A stretch of DNA of 6,128 nt from Candidatus Caldarchaeum sp. Its GTDB lineage: Archaea > Thermoproteota > Nitrososphaeria_A > Caldarchaeales > Caldarchaeaceae. The notes beneath the pieces were generated by a model. That model had not been told where the DNA came from, made no database searches, and worked only from the letters and a program-made list of their open reading frames with translations. Shown here in pieces: positions 1 to 6,122 of this stretch; positions within the stretch are counted from its first letter, which is position 1; every line of letters begins with the position of its first letter. The position numbers and the translations under genes are program-made. The stretch lies in assembly GCA_025054795.1 (NCBI GenBank), contig JANWZU010000144.1, positions 1 to 6,128 on the forward strand, written 5' to 3'.

Positions 1-810
1 TGTGTCTTTTCCATGTGCACCGGCCTCTTTTCTGAAGCATGGGCTGAACCCTGCGTACCTGAGTGGAAGAATTCTGCCGTCGAGTGTGCCGTCGGCGTGA
101 AGGGCTGCGATCGCATGCTCAGCCGTCCCTATCAGATACAGGTCCTCACCCTCAACTTTGTACAGCATGTCTTGAAAATCTTGGAACGAGACCACCCCCT
201 CCATCACCCTTCGGGTCAGCATGTAGGGCGGTTGGACAATCTTGAACCCCTTACCTCTTAGAAAATCCAACGCATACCTCGCAAGAGCCAAGTTCATCAA
301 AACGAGGTCGTCGAAAAGGTAGTAGAACCTAGCCCCCGCAGCCGAGGCAGCGGCCTCCAAGTCAGCCAGCCCAAGCAACTTGAGTATGTCCACGTGGTCC
401 AACATCCAGTCCTCCGTCCTCGTCTCTCCCCAAGACCTCACTACTTGATTGAATTCCTCGGAGCTTCCTTCAGGAACCGATTCATGCGGGACGTTCGGCG
501 TGTTGTAAAGCAGGCTGTGGAGCTCGGCTTCAACCTTCTCCAGCTCTTTTTCAGCAGATTCAATCTGCTCGTTAATGTCCTTCATCTTCCTCAGATGTTC
601 GTCAGCTTTCTCACCCCGTCTCTTGGCAGCGGCTACGGCGTCGGCTGTGAGGTTTCTGAGATGCCTTAGCTCCTGAGTCCTTTTAAGCAGAGACCTTTTA
701 CTCATGTCGAGCTCGATTATTCTGTCGACAACATCCGACGGCAAGCCTCTCCTAGCCAGCCCGCGTCTAAAGTATTCTGGGTCGGCTCTGATGCGCTTGA
801 TGTTCAGCAT
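1..810 (-). CDS. serS: Seryl-tRNA synthetase, N-terminal 270 residues (partial, cut by window edge)
   Basis: Class II aminoacyl-tRNA synthetase that attaches serine to tRNA-Ser in the cytoplasm. The reading frame is open from the ATG at 810 to base 1 with no stop, so the C-terminal third (rest of motif 2, motif 3) lies outside the window; family members are usually about 420-460 residues. Residues 1-22 (MLNIKRIRADPEY...RRG) match the usual SerRS N-terminus. Residues about 30-100 are Lys/Glu-rich and helical, as expected for the antiparallel coiled-coil arm that grips the tRNA-Ser long variable arm. The catalytic core shows GARFYYL (159-165), QPPYML (193-198), the TAE motif that contacts serine (229-231) and the motif 2 segment FRKEAGAHGKD (259-269). 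This is the common SerRS type, not the divergent methanogenic one. The start is supported by the family N-terminus and by a TATA-like box about 26 nt upstream; there is no Shine-Dalgarno, so the mRNA is probably leaderless. Confidence 0.95.
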   Translation of the reverse strand, partial: MLNIKRIRADPEYFRRGLARRGLPSDVVDRIIELDMSKRSLLKRTQELRHLRNLTADAVAAAKRRGEKADEHLRKMKDINEQIESAEKELEKVEAELHSLLYNTPNVPHESVPEGSSEEFNQVVRSWGETRTEDWMLDHVDILKLLGLADLEAAASAAGARFYYLFDDLVLMNLALARYALDFLRGKGFKIVQPPYMLTRRVMEGVVSFQDFQDMLYKVEGEDLYLIGTAEHAIAALHADGTLDGRILPLRYAGFSPCFRKEAGAHGKDT

Positions 811-814
811 CTGG

Positions 815-828
815 GTATACGGTTATAC
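815..828. repeat. Small inverted repeat between the serS TATA-like box and start codon
   Basis: GTATA-CGGT-TATAC has 5-bp inverted arms around a 4-bp spacer. It lies between the TATA-like box and the predicted transcription start of serS, where a bound repressor would block polymerase. Arms this short and AT-rich arise easily by chance, so an operator role is only a possibility. Confidence 0.25.
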
Positions 829-831
829 AGG

Positions 832-841
832 TAAATAAAAA
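832..841 (-). promoter_or_regulatory. TATA-box-like promoter element of serS (leaderless start)
   Basis: On the minus strand this reads TTTTTATTTA, similar to the archaeal TATA box. Its centre is about 26 nt upstream of the serS ATG at 810, the distance normally seen between an archaeal TATA box and the transcription start. Transcription should therefore begin at or within a few bases of the start codon. The spacer from box to ATG has no purine-rich ribosome binding site, which fits. The bases just upstream (GGTTGTC) are a poor BRE. The call rests on spacing and composition only. Confidence 0.6.
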
Positions 842-842
842 G
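837..842 (-). terminator. Possible T-tract terminator of the glyA-transporter operon
   Basis: Minus-strand CTTTTT begins 8 nt after the permease stop codon (851-853). Archaeal RNA polymerase can terminate on runs of about five or more T in the non-template strand without a stable hairpin, and I see no hairpin here. The same T-run forms the first half of the serS TATA-like box, so terminator and promoter would overlap. The tract is short, and read-through into serS is quite possible. Confidence 0.4.
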
Positions 843-850
843 ACAACCTC

Positions 851-2086
851 TCACTCTCTTCTCAAAGCCTCCATAGGCTCAAGCTTCGAAGCCCTGTAGG
901 CTGGAATAAGCCCGGCTAGAATAGCCACACCCACAGCGACCAGCACACCGGTCAGAACCAGCTCGGGGGTGATTATCGGCGATATTCTTATTGGTTCAGG
1001 GTTTCCTCCACCGACTTGAAAAGCGCCGGGCCTAGACTCTGCGGGAGGCCCTGAAAAGATGTCTGCTAGCACGAATGACGTGGCTATTCCTGCGGCAGTT
1101 CCGACGACTCCTCCCAGCAGCCCTATTATCAACGCCTCGGTAATGAAGTTGACCATAACGTCTCTAGTTTTGAAGCCCAGAGCCTTAACCAACCCTATCT
1201 CCCTAACCCTCTCCGTTACCGACGTGAACATAGTTGTCATTATTCCCAAGAAAGCCACGAGCAGGCTCATCGAGGCTACCGATGAGAAGAAGACGTTGAG
1301 CGTCCCTATTATCTGCTGGACTGTGGCGGCGATAGCCGTGATGGAGAAGACCCTTAGGTTCTCGCCGTACTTTTCCTCTATTGACAGAACTATGCTGTCG
1401 CTTAAACCCGGCTCTGTGATTCTTATGAAGGCTCCGCTGTAGCTTTTCCTGTTAGTCAAAAGCCGGCCAGCCTCGAGGGAGACGAATATCTGAGTGTCTG
1501 GGTTGAGGAAAAGTGCTTGACCATACTTGTCAAGCCTTCCAGACACGGAGAAAGACCTCGTAGCAGCTCCCGTTGAAGCAGTAAAAAGAGAACCGACGTC
1601 TATCGCCGGTATGTCTGGGTCCCGTGGATTCCAAGCACTAAACCCAACCACTGCGTAGGATGGGCCGTCTATGACCTCGCCTGCCTCAAGGCGTATGTTT
1701 GGAAATAGGTTGGGAAGGTCTTTCAGGTTTACAGCCAGAACGGTGTAGGAGCGGACAGGGTCCATGGCGAATGTTTTCCCCCTAGTCTTTATCTCTCCAG
1801 AAGCTATCAGGTAGTATGGATAGACCTCCTTCACTCCTTTAGTTTGACGGATGTGGTTGACTACCGAGTCGTCGAAGTTGAAATCGCCTACACGCTGAAC
1901 AAGTATCATGTCCGCTCCGAAGACCTGTAGGTTTGAGACGATTGTCTGGGTTAAGCCTGCTGTCGTTGCGTTCAAGGCGGTTATTAATGCGGGGCCGACT
2001 ACGATGCCTAAGACAGTCAAAGTGGTTCTCAGCCTTCTGTCTTTGAGAGCCGACCACGCGAACTTCAGGTAGTCTTGGCCCTTCAT
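851..2086 (-). CDS. MacB/FtsX-family ABC transporter permease
   Basis: Integral membrane permease of 411 residues, in the usual MacB/LolC/E permease size range. Four hydrophobic segments show the family's 1+3 arrangement: TM1 about 21-43, a large extracellular domain about 45-250 (MacB_PCD-like), TM2 about 264-290, TM3 about 313-343 and TM4 about 376-397. The FtsX-domain signatures are clear: TERVREIGLVKALGF (291-305) in the TM2-TM3 cytoplasmic loop that should couple to the ATPase, and GLIPAYRASKLEPMEALR (392-409) at the C-terminus. Such proteins work by mechanotransmission, using ATP hydrolysis to move an extracytoplasmic domain, rather than as classical channels. The start ATG overlaps the preceding gene's stop (ATGA, 2083-2086), and an AGGA motif lies 7 nt upstream, so translation is probably coupled. 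It presumably dimerises and pairs with the ATPase at 4044-4757. The loop between TM3 and TM4 (about 344-375) is Gly/Pro-rich and rather long. The substrate is unknown. Confidence 0.9.
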   Translation of the reverse strand: MKGQDYLKFAWSALKDRRLRTTLTVLGIVVGPALITALNATTAGLTQTIVSNLQVFGADMILVQRVGDFNFDDSVVNHIRQTKGVKEVYPYYLIASGEIKTRGKTFAMDPVRSYTVLAVNLKDLPNLFPNIRLEAGEVIDGPSYAVVGFSAWNPRDPDIPAIDVGSLFTASTGAATRSFSVSGRLDKYGQALFLNPDTQIFVSLEAGRLLTNRKSYSGAFIRITEPGLSDSIVLSIEEKYGENLRVFSITAIAATVQQIIGTLNVFFSSVASMSLLVAFLGIMTTMFTSVTERVREIGLVKALGFKTRDVMVNFITEALIIGLLGGVVGTAAGIATSFVLADIFSGPPAESRPGAFQVGGGNPEPIRISPIITPELVLTGVLVAVGVAILAGLIPAYRASKLEPMEALRRE

Positions 2087-4047
2087 CCTTGCTTCCTTCT
2101 TCTGCGTAGGGATATGCCTGCAATCGCCAAAGCTGCGACTGCTATGACGACAGCTAGGACAGGCTGTAAGTCAAACCTCTGCTGACTTCCGGAAACCACC
2201 GTAGTTTGAGGTGTTTGGTTGGGAACAACTTCGTACCTGAGCACAGTCTCCCTTTCAAACACTTCGCCGAAGCCGTTTCTATACGCAACCTTTACCACGA
2301 CGTTGTAGGTTCCTGGCTGCGCGTTGCTTTGTACTCTGAAGTTGAGGGTGAATGCAGAGACTTGAGATGGGTTGACAATCCCGACAACCGTCCTCGACTC
2401 GCCTAATGCTTCGTAGGGCGGGTTTCCGCCAATCTCAACAACTACAGCCCTTGCTATGTTTGACCCTTCGTTCACCACGTCCCCAGCAACATCAACGGCT
2501 TCACCCGGCCTTACCTTCAAAGGCGAGAGTTGAACACCCCTGAACTTGATGTCTATGTCTGCTCTCACAGCCAACGAAACCTCTAGGTTCTCAACCCACC
2601 TTACCCCGGATGGGTCTCTGTACTCGACGGACGCAGAGACCGATGACACAGAGTCGCCTGCCTGAGAAGTTGCAAGTATCTTCAACGGCATGGTGTAAGT
2701 GCCGCCTGCTCTTATGGATTCGATTACTGCTCTAGTTTCTCCCTCGACGATGGTTAGCGAGGGGTTGTTTGTGGAAAGTGTAATTTTTACTTCCTTGGCT
2801 TCGTAGGGGTTCTGGTTGGTGAAGGTCAGCGCCATGGATGTGGCTGCTCCAGCAGACAGGAAGCTCTGGCTCGCAGAGGCCTTAAACCCTCTTCTGAACT
2901 CCTCTACAACAGCGAGCGGAACCTTGAAACTCTTTGCCCGGAGGTTTGCGAAGCTGTCCCTGTACTCCAGAGTCGCCGTCGCCGTATAAACAGAAGGTTC
3001 TAAAGACTTGTCGATGTAGACGGCTGCTTTAACTTCCATGGTCTGGCGTGGCTGTATCGTTCCTAGTGAAAGCCTTTGAGCGGAGAAGCGTATTTTCGGG
3101 TCTTCCGAACTGAGTACAACCTCTACGCTGTGAGCCGGTGCTGAGCCTTTGTTCCTTACGATTAGCTGCAGGGACCCGTATGAGCCCTTGCTTAGTGTCT
3201 GCTGCACGGCTTCGACCAAGAGTTCTTCCTTTCCTAGAACTTCAACGTTGAAAGACTGCCTGAGGCTGATTAGGGTGCCGTACTTGTTTCTGAACTTTAT
3301 GTCTGCCTCAAACTGATGCATACCGACTGAGACCTCCTCAGAAACTATCAGCGGAAAATCCAAGGTGAAAATTCTCCCAGCGGCTATCGTATCCAAGAAT
3401 GTGTCGTAAAGCGTCGAGCCTGAAAAACCCTTCGGAGTGGATATTCTGGCTTCTACGTTGCTGATTGGAGTGTCCACAGGCGCTTCGACGTAAACCCTCA
3501 GAACAGCAGGTCCAGACCCAGGCCCTACGGTCGTCTCAGCGCCATCCACAAACCAAGCAGACCTAACAATCCTGATGGACGGTGGACTGTATATCTGGAG
3601 AGCCACGGTTGAAACATGTTGAGCCGTTGGGAGCGCATCGGAGGTTGAGCTGCATTCTCTGTACAGGAGTTTGAGGTCTGCGTCATACCTTCCCGGCCGC
3701 ACGTCCTCGAGAACGTTCACCCGGAAGACAAGCGTAGCCATAGTTCCTGAAGCCAGTTGGGATTGGTAGAATGCTTTCACAGGCTTACCCGGCTCCCAGC
3801 TCGTTATCGGAAGCCTTGTGTTCAGCTTCGGAGAGATCTCGGCTTCGAGGGCGCAGACAGGCTTGTTTCCCACGTTCGCCACTACGAGGCTCAGCTCTAT
3901 TTTCTGGTCGCCCGGAATCGCTTTCTCAGGGTTTGAAACCGTACCCCACACTAGGTCAACAACTTGAAGGGTCGAGCCGTGGGCTTGAAAAAGCGTCAAA
4001 TAAGCTGTTGAAACAAGGAAGCTAAGTATTATGGCGGATGTTCTCAT
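2083..4047 (-). CDS. Membrane-anchored extracellular protein with five Ig-like repeats (COG1361-like), partner of the ABC transporter
   Basis: A 654-residue surface protein with no recognisable enzyme motif. Residues 1 to about 24 form a signal peptide (MRTSAIILSFLVSTAYLTLF then QAHG) without a lipobox Cys. The body consists of about five beta-rich repeats of 110-120 residues: roughly 26-153, 155-271, 274-381, 386-495 and 498-607. Each carries a Y/F-R near its end (Y129-R130, F252-R253, Y362-R363, Y476-R477, Y589-R590), followed in four of the five by D/N, and most carry an N-x-G or similar turn in the first half (NVG, NKG, NEG). This resembles the CARDB/NEW3 and COG1361 'S-layer-like' Ig folds of archaea. 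A single helix at about 627-646 followed by RRRRK anchors the C-terminus, leaving the array outside. The only cysteines, C65 and C132, are both in repeat 1. The gene overlaps both neighbours by 4 bp (ATGA), placing it between ATPase and permease. It is inferred to be an extracellular partner or substrate receptor of that transporter; the true role is unknown. Confidence 0.85.
   Translation of the reverse strand: MRTSAIILSFLVSTAYLTLFQAHGSTLQVVDLVWGTVSNPEKAIPGDQKIELSLVVANVGNKPVCALEAEISPKLNTRLPITSWEPGKPVKAFYQSQLASGTMATLVFRVNVLEDVRPGRYDADLKLLYRECSSTSDALPTAQHVSTVALQIYSPPSIRIVRSAWFVDGAETTVGPGSGPAVLRVYVEAPVDTPISNVEARISTPKGFSGSTLYDTFLDTIAAGRIFTLDFPLIVSEEVSVGMHQFEADIKFRNKYGTLISLRQSFNVEVLGKEELLVEAVQQTLSKGSYGSLQLIVRNKGSAPAHSVEVVLSSEDPKIRFSAQRLSLGTIQPRQTMEVKAAVYIDKSLEPSVYTATATLEYRDSFANLRAKSFKVPLAVVEEFRRGFKASASQSFLSAGAATSMALTFTNQNPYEAKEVKITLSTNNPSLTIVEGETRAVIESIRAGGTYTMPLKILATSQAGDSVSSVSASVEYRDPSGVRWVENLEVSLAVRADIDIKFRGVQLSPLKVRPGEAVDVAGDVVNEGSNIARAVVVEIGGNPPYEALGESRTVVGIVNPSQVSAFTLNFRVQSNAQPGTYNVVVKVAYRNGFGEVFERETVLRYEVVPNQTPQTTVVSGSQQRFDLQPVLAVVIAVAALAIAGISLRRRRKQG
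2092..2098 (-). promoter_or_regulatory. Ribosome binding site of the permease gene, inside the preceding gene
   Basis: Minus-strand AAGGAAG, with AGGA ending 7 nt before the ATG at 2086. It lies within the codons for the Arg/Lys-rich tail of the upstream surface protein. It matches only part of the archaeal Shine-Dalgarno (GGAGGTGA), so coupling through the ATGA overlap may matter more for initiation. Confidence 0.4.
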
Positions 4048-4757
4048 GTCTTCTCTACTTGAACCATAGACACAACTTCTTCTTTTTCTATTTTACCATC
4101 CCTAATGTAAATTATGCGGTCAGCCGCCCTAGCAACCTCCATGTTATGCGTTACGACTATGACTGTGTTCCCCTTTCGGGCAAGCTCCCTCAGCAGGCTG
4201 ACAACAACAGCCCCTGACTTAGAGTCAAGGTTTCCCGTCGGCTCGTCAGCCAATATTATACTTGGCTGCGTGACCAAGGCCCGGGCCACGGCGACTCTCT
4301 GCTGCTCTCCTCCGCTTAGCTGAGTAGGCTTTTTGAATGACTTGGAGTCGAGACCCACCTCTCTGAGCATACTTAGAGCCAGACTTCTCCTAGTTTCTTG
4401 TGGGACCTCTAAAAGCATTAGCGGAAGCTCGACGTTGTCGACCACCTTAAGCCTGTTAATCAGGTTGTAAGACTGGAAGACGAAGCCTATCTTCTTGTTC
4501 CGGAAGTCTGCTCTTCTGTTGTCGTCTATTTTGCTTATGTCCACTCCGTCTATGACTACGCTTCCCTCGGTTGGCTTGTCAAGGGCTCCGAGCATGTTGA
4601 GAAGCGTTGACTTCCCGCTTCCGCTAGGCCCAACGATAGCCAGCATCTCGCCTCTCTTAATCTTCAGGTTTACACCGTTTAGGGCGACTGTTTCTATTCC
4701 GTTGCTTCGGTATATTTTCTTAAGGTCTTTGATCATTACGACGTAGTCCTCTCCCAC
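4044..4757 (-). CDS. ABC transporter ATP-binding protein, LolD/MacB type
   Basis: Cytoplasmic ATPase of 237 residues that powers the neighbouring permease. All nucleotide-binding motifs are intact: Walker A GPSGSGKS (43-50), Q-loop Q95 in FVFQSYNLI, signature LSGGEQQR (147-154), Walker B IILADE with catalytic E172 (167-172), the following PTGNLD D-loop, and switch H204 in VTHN. The SYNLINRLKVVDNVELPL stretch (96-113) and EPTGNLDS are typical of the LolD/MacB/FtsE group. I chose the GTG at 4757 because a good Shine-Dalgarno (GGTGAG) sits 6 nt before it; an internal ATG at 4736 would give an N-terminus seven residues shorter (MIKDLKKIY) that also fits the family. It starts 6 nt after the glyA stop and ends in an ATGA overlap with the Ig-repeat gene, so it is probably cotranscribed with both. 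The substrate cannot be read from the sequence. Confidence 0.95.
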   Translation of the reverse strand: MGEDYVVMIKDLKKIYRSNGIETVALNGVNLKIKRGEMLAIVGPSGSGKSTLLNMLGALDKPTEGSVVIDGVDISKIDDNRRADFRNKKIGFVFQSYNLINRLKVVDNVELPLMLLEVPQETRRSLALSMLREVGLDSKSFKKPTQLSGGEQQRVAVARALVTQPSIILADEPTGNLDSKSGAVVVSLLRELARKGNTVIVVTHNMEVARAADRIIYIRDGKIEKEEVVSMVQVEKT

Positions 4758-4762
4758 GCTGT

Positions 4763-4768
4763 CTCACC
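4763..4768 (-). promoter_or_regulatory. Shine-Dalgarno of the ABC ATPase gene, overlapping the glyA stop codon
   Basis: Minus-strand GGTGAG matches the archaeal Shine-Dalgarno core. GGTGA ends 6 nt before the GTG start at 4757, and its TGA is the glyA stop codon. A ribosome finishing glyA therefore sits directly on the initiation site of the ATPase. This site favours the GTG start over the ATG at 4736. Confidence 0.7.
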
Positions 4769-6098
4769 TTATTCTGATGTAGTCGTACGCGCCGGTGGCC
4801 GACTCGAAGCAGAAGTGAACCTTCCTGAAGTCCTTTCTAAACTCAGCGACCTCTTCAGCCACTTCATCGGGATTTCTCTTCTTGACGACCACCTTGGCAA
4901 TCAGCTCGGCTATGTACTTCATCTCAGACTCGTTCATCCCAAGGCGTGTGACCTCCTGAGTACCCATCCTGATTCCGCTCGGCTTCCTGTAATCAGTCTT
5001 CATCTTGTAGTCCTTGGGTATCAGGTTTCGGTTAAGTATGATTCCGGCTTTCTCAAGACTCTCTTCAGCGGTTCGGCCGTCCATGTGCTTTGAAACGTCT
5101 GCTATGATGGTGTGCGACTCGGTGAAGCCTCTGTTTTCATATAGGACTTCTACCCCCAGCTCATACAACGATTCGGCGAGAATCTTCGAGTTTCTGATGA
5201 TCTTCATCGCATAGTCTTTGTAGAAGGCCAGAGCTTCAGCCAAGGCTATTGCCACTCCTGCGACTGCGTGTAGATGATGGTTTGACAGAAGTCCTGGGAA
5301 GGCAACCTGCTTAAGCTTTTCAGCATACTTGTTCCACGAGACAACCATCCCATGCTGCGGGCCTGCGAGTGTCTTATGGGTGCTTACCGTCATGCAGTCG
5401 GCTCCTTCCCTCAAAGGGTCCTGAAACCTACCCCCGGCTATGAGCCCTGCAACGTGGGCTCCGTCGTAGACTACGTGGGCTCCGTATTCGTCTGCCAAAG
5501 CCCTGATCTCCTTGACTGGATGCGGAAAAAGGAAGACGCTTGCTCCCAGCATAAAAAACCGCGGCCTCCTGCCTGTTTCAGTCTCTATTCGTCTAAGCCT
5601 CCTGGCCGTGGCGTCTACGTCTATCTCGTGAAGCTCCTCGTTGAATTCGTATCTCTCAACTTCTAGGCCTCTGACCACTCCAGCCGTTCCACCCCATTTC
5701 TCCTTCCCGTGGCTGATATGCCCTCCATGCGGAATAGTTAGAGCAACCATCATGTCCCCAGGCCTTGCGAATGCACAGTATGCGACTAGGTTCGCCACAA
5801 CGCCTGAAATAGGCCTGACGTCGACGAACTCTGCGTTGTAGACCAGCTTACCCAGCTCTATGGCTAGAAGCTCAATCTCGTCGATGAACCTGCATCCGGC
5901 GTATAGCCTCTCACCCGGCCAGCCCTCCGCATACCTGTGCTGGAGGTCGCTAGCCATGGCCTCACGGACCGCAGGGCTCACAACGTTCTCGCTGGCGATT
6001 AAAGGAATCGACTTCCTAAACATCTCATGATGCTTCTCCAACAACTCCAAAACCTTGGTGTAGCTTTGCCGGGGGTCAATCAACGACTGGGTTTCCAT
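4764..6098 (-). CDS. glyA: Serine hydroxymethyltransferase (archaeal type)
   Basis: PLP enzyme that converts serine to glycine and passes the one-carbon unit to a pterin cofactor. In archaea this may be tetrahydrofolate or a methanopterin-like cofactor, and the sequence alone does not decide. The 444-residue length is in the usual range. Visible active-site features are SENVVSP (36-42), RYAEGWPGERLYAGC (55-69), PHGGHISHG (123-131) with the PLP-stacking His at 127, D212 and H215 in YDGAHVAG, the Schiff-base lysine K242 in STHKTLAGPQHG, and the substrate-carboxylate Arg R377 in PSGIRMGT. All expected catalytic residues are present, so the enzyme should be active. The Q-H-G after the lysine motif (where bacteria have RGG-like sequences) and the extended C-terminus beyond about 410 suit the archaeal branch. 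The ATG at 6098 is 25-30 nt after a TATA-like box with no Shine-Dalgarno between, suggesting a leaderless transcript. It appears to head the operon containing the ABC transporter genes. Confidence 0.96.
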   Translation of the reverse strand: METQSLIDPRQSYTKVLELLEKHHEMFRKSIPLIASENVVSPAVREAMASDLQHRYAEGWPGERLYAGCRFIDEIELLAIELGKLVYNAEFVDVRPISGVVANLVAYCAFARPGDMMVALTIPHGGHISHGKEKWGGTAGVVRGLEVERYEFNEELHEIDVDATARRLRRIETETGRRPRFFMLGASVFLFPHPVKEIRALADEYGAHVVYDGAHVAGLIAGGRFQDPLREGADCMTVSTHKTLAGPQHGMVVSWNKYAEKLKQVAFPGLLSNHHLHAVAGVAIALAEALAFYKDYAMKIIRNSKILAESLYELGVEVLYENRGFTESHTIIADVSKHMDGRTAEESLEKAGIILNRNLIPKDYKMKTDYRKPSGIRMGTQEVTRLGMNESEMKYIAELIAKVVVKKRNPDEVAEEVAEFRKDFRKVHFCFESATGAYDYIRIR

Positions 6099-6122
6099 GA
6101 CTGAGGCTAAAAGAGCCGCCCA

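Noticed and set aside
13..669. Plus-strand open frames opposite serS (13-261, 63-245, 394-669)
   Set aside because: The minus strand here is an unbroken, motif-bearing SerRS frame; the plus-strand frames are short, unrelated to any family I recognise and have no initiation signals.
1059..1442. 127-codon open frame on the plus strand
   Set aside because: It is antisense to the permease's conserved FtsX region, has a low-complexity Ser/Thr/Ile/Pro composition typical of an antisense shadow, and has no promoter or ribosome binding site that I can see.
1839..2123. 94-codon minus-strand frame overlapping the permease start
   Set aside because: It is an out-of-frame reading of the permease and of the end of the Ig-repeat gene, very rich in Arg/Asn/Pro, with no family resemblance; the permease frame has clear motifs.
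3976..4047. Surface protein as a lipoprotein or MacA-like adaptor
   Set aside because: The signal peptide is not followed by a lipobox cysteine. The body shows repeated beta-sandwich-like sequence with no coiled-coil hairpin or lipoyl/barrel domain as in MacA, and the anchor is a C-terminal helix.
4076..4097. T-rich stretch on the plus strand as a terminator or promoter
   Set aside because: It is the complement of Lys/Glu codons (GKIEKEE) at the end of the ATPase. On the transcribed strand it is A-rich, and no plus-strand gene is present.
5194..5290. TGATGA-like strings on the plus strand as possible C/D-box guide RNA
   Set aside because: They lie within conserved glyA codons, lack a proper RTGATGA box and show no correctly spaced CTGA D-box pair that I could find.
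5352..5666. 104-codon plus-strand frame inside glyA
   Set aside because: It is antisense to the conserved PLP-lysine region of glyA, and its composition (many Cys, Pro, Ser) looks non-coding.
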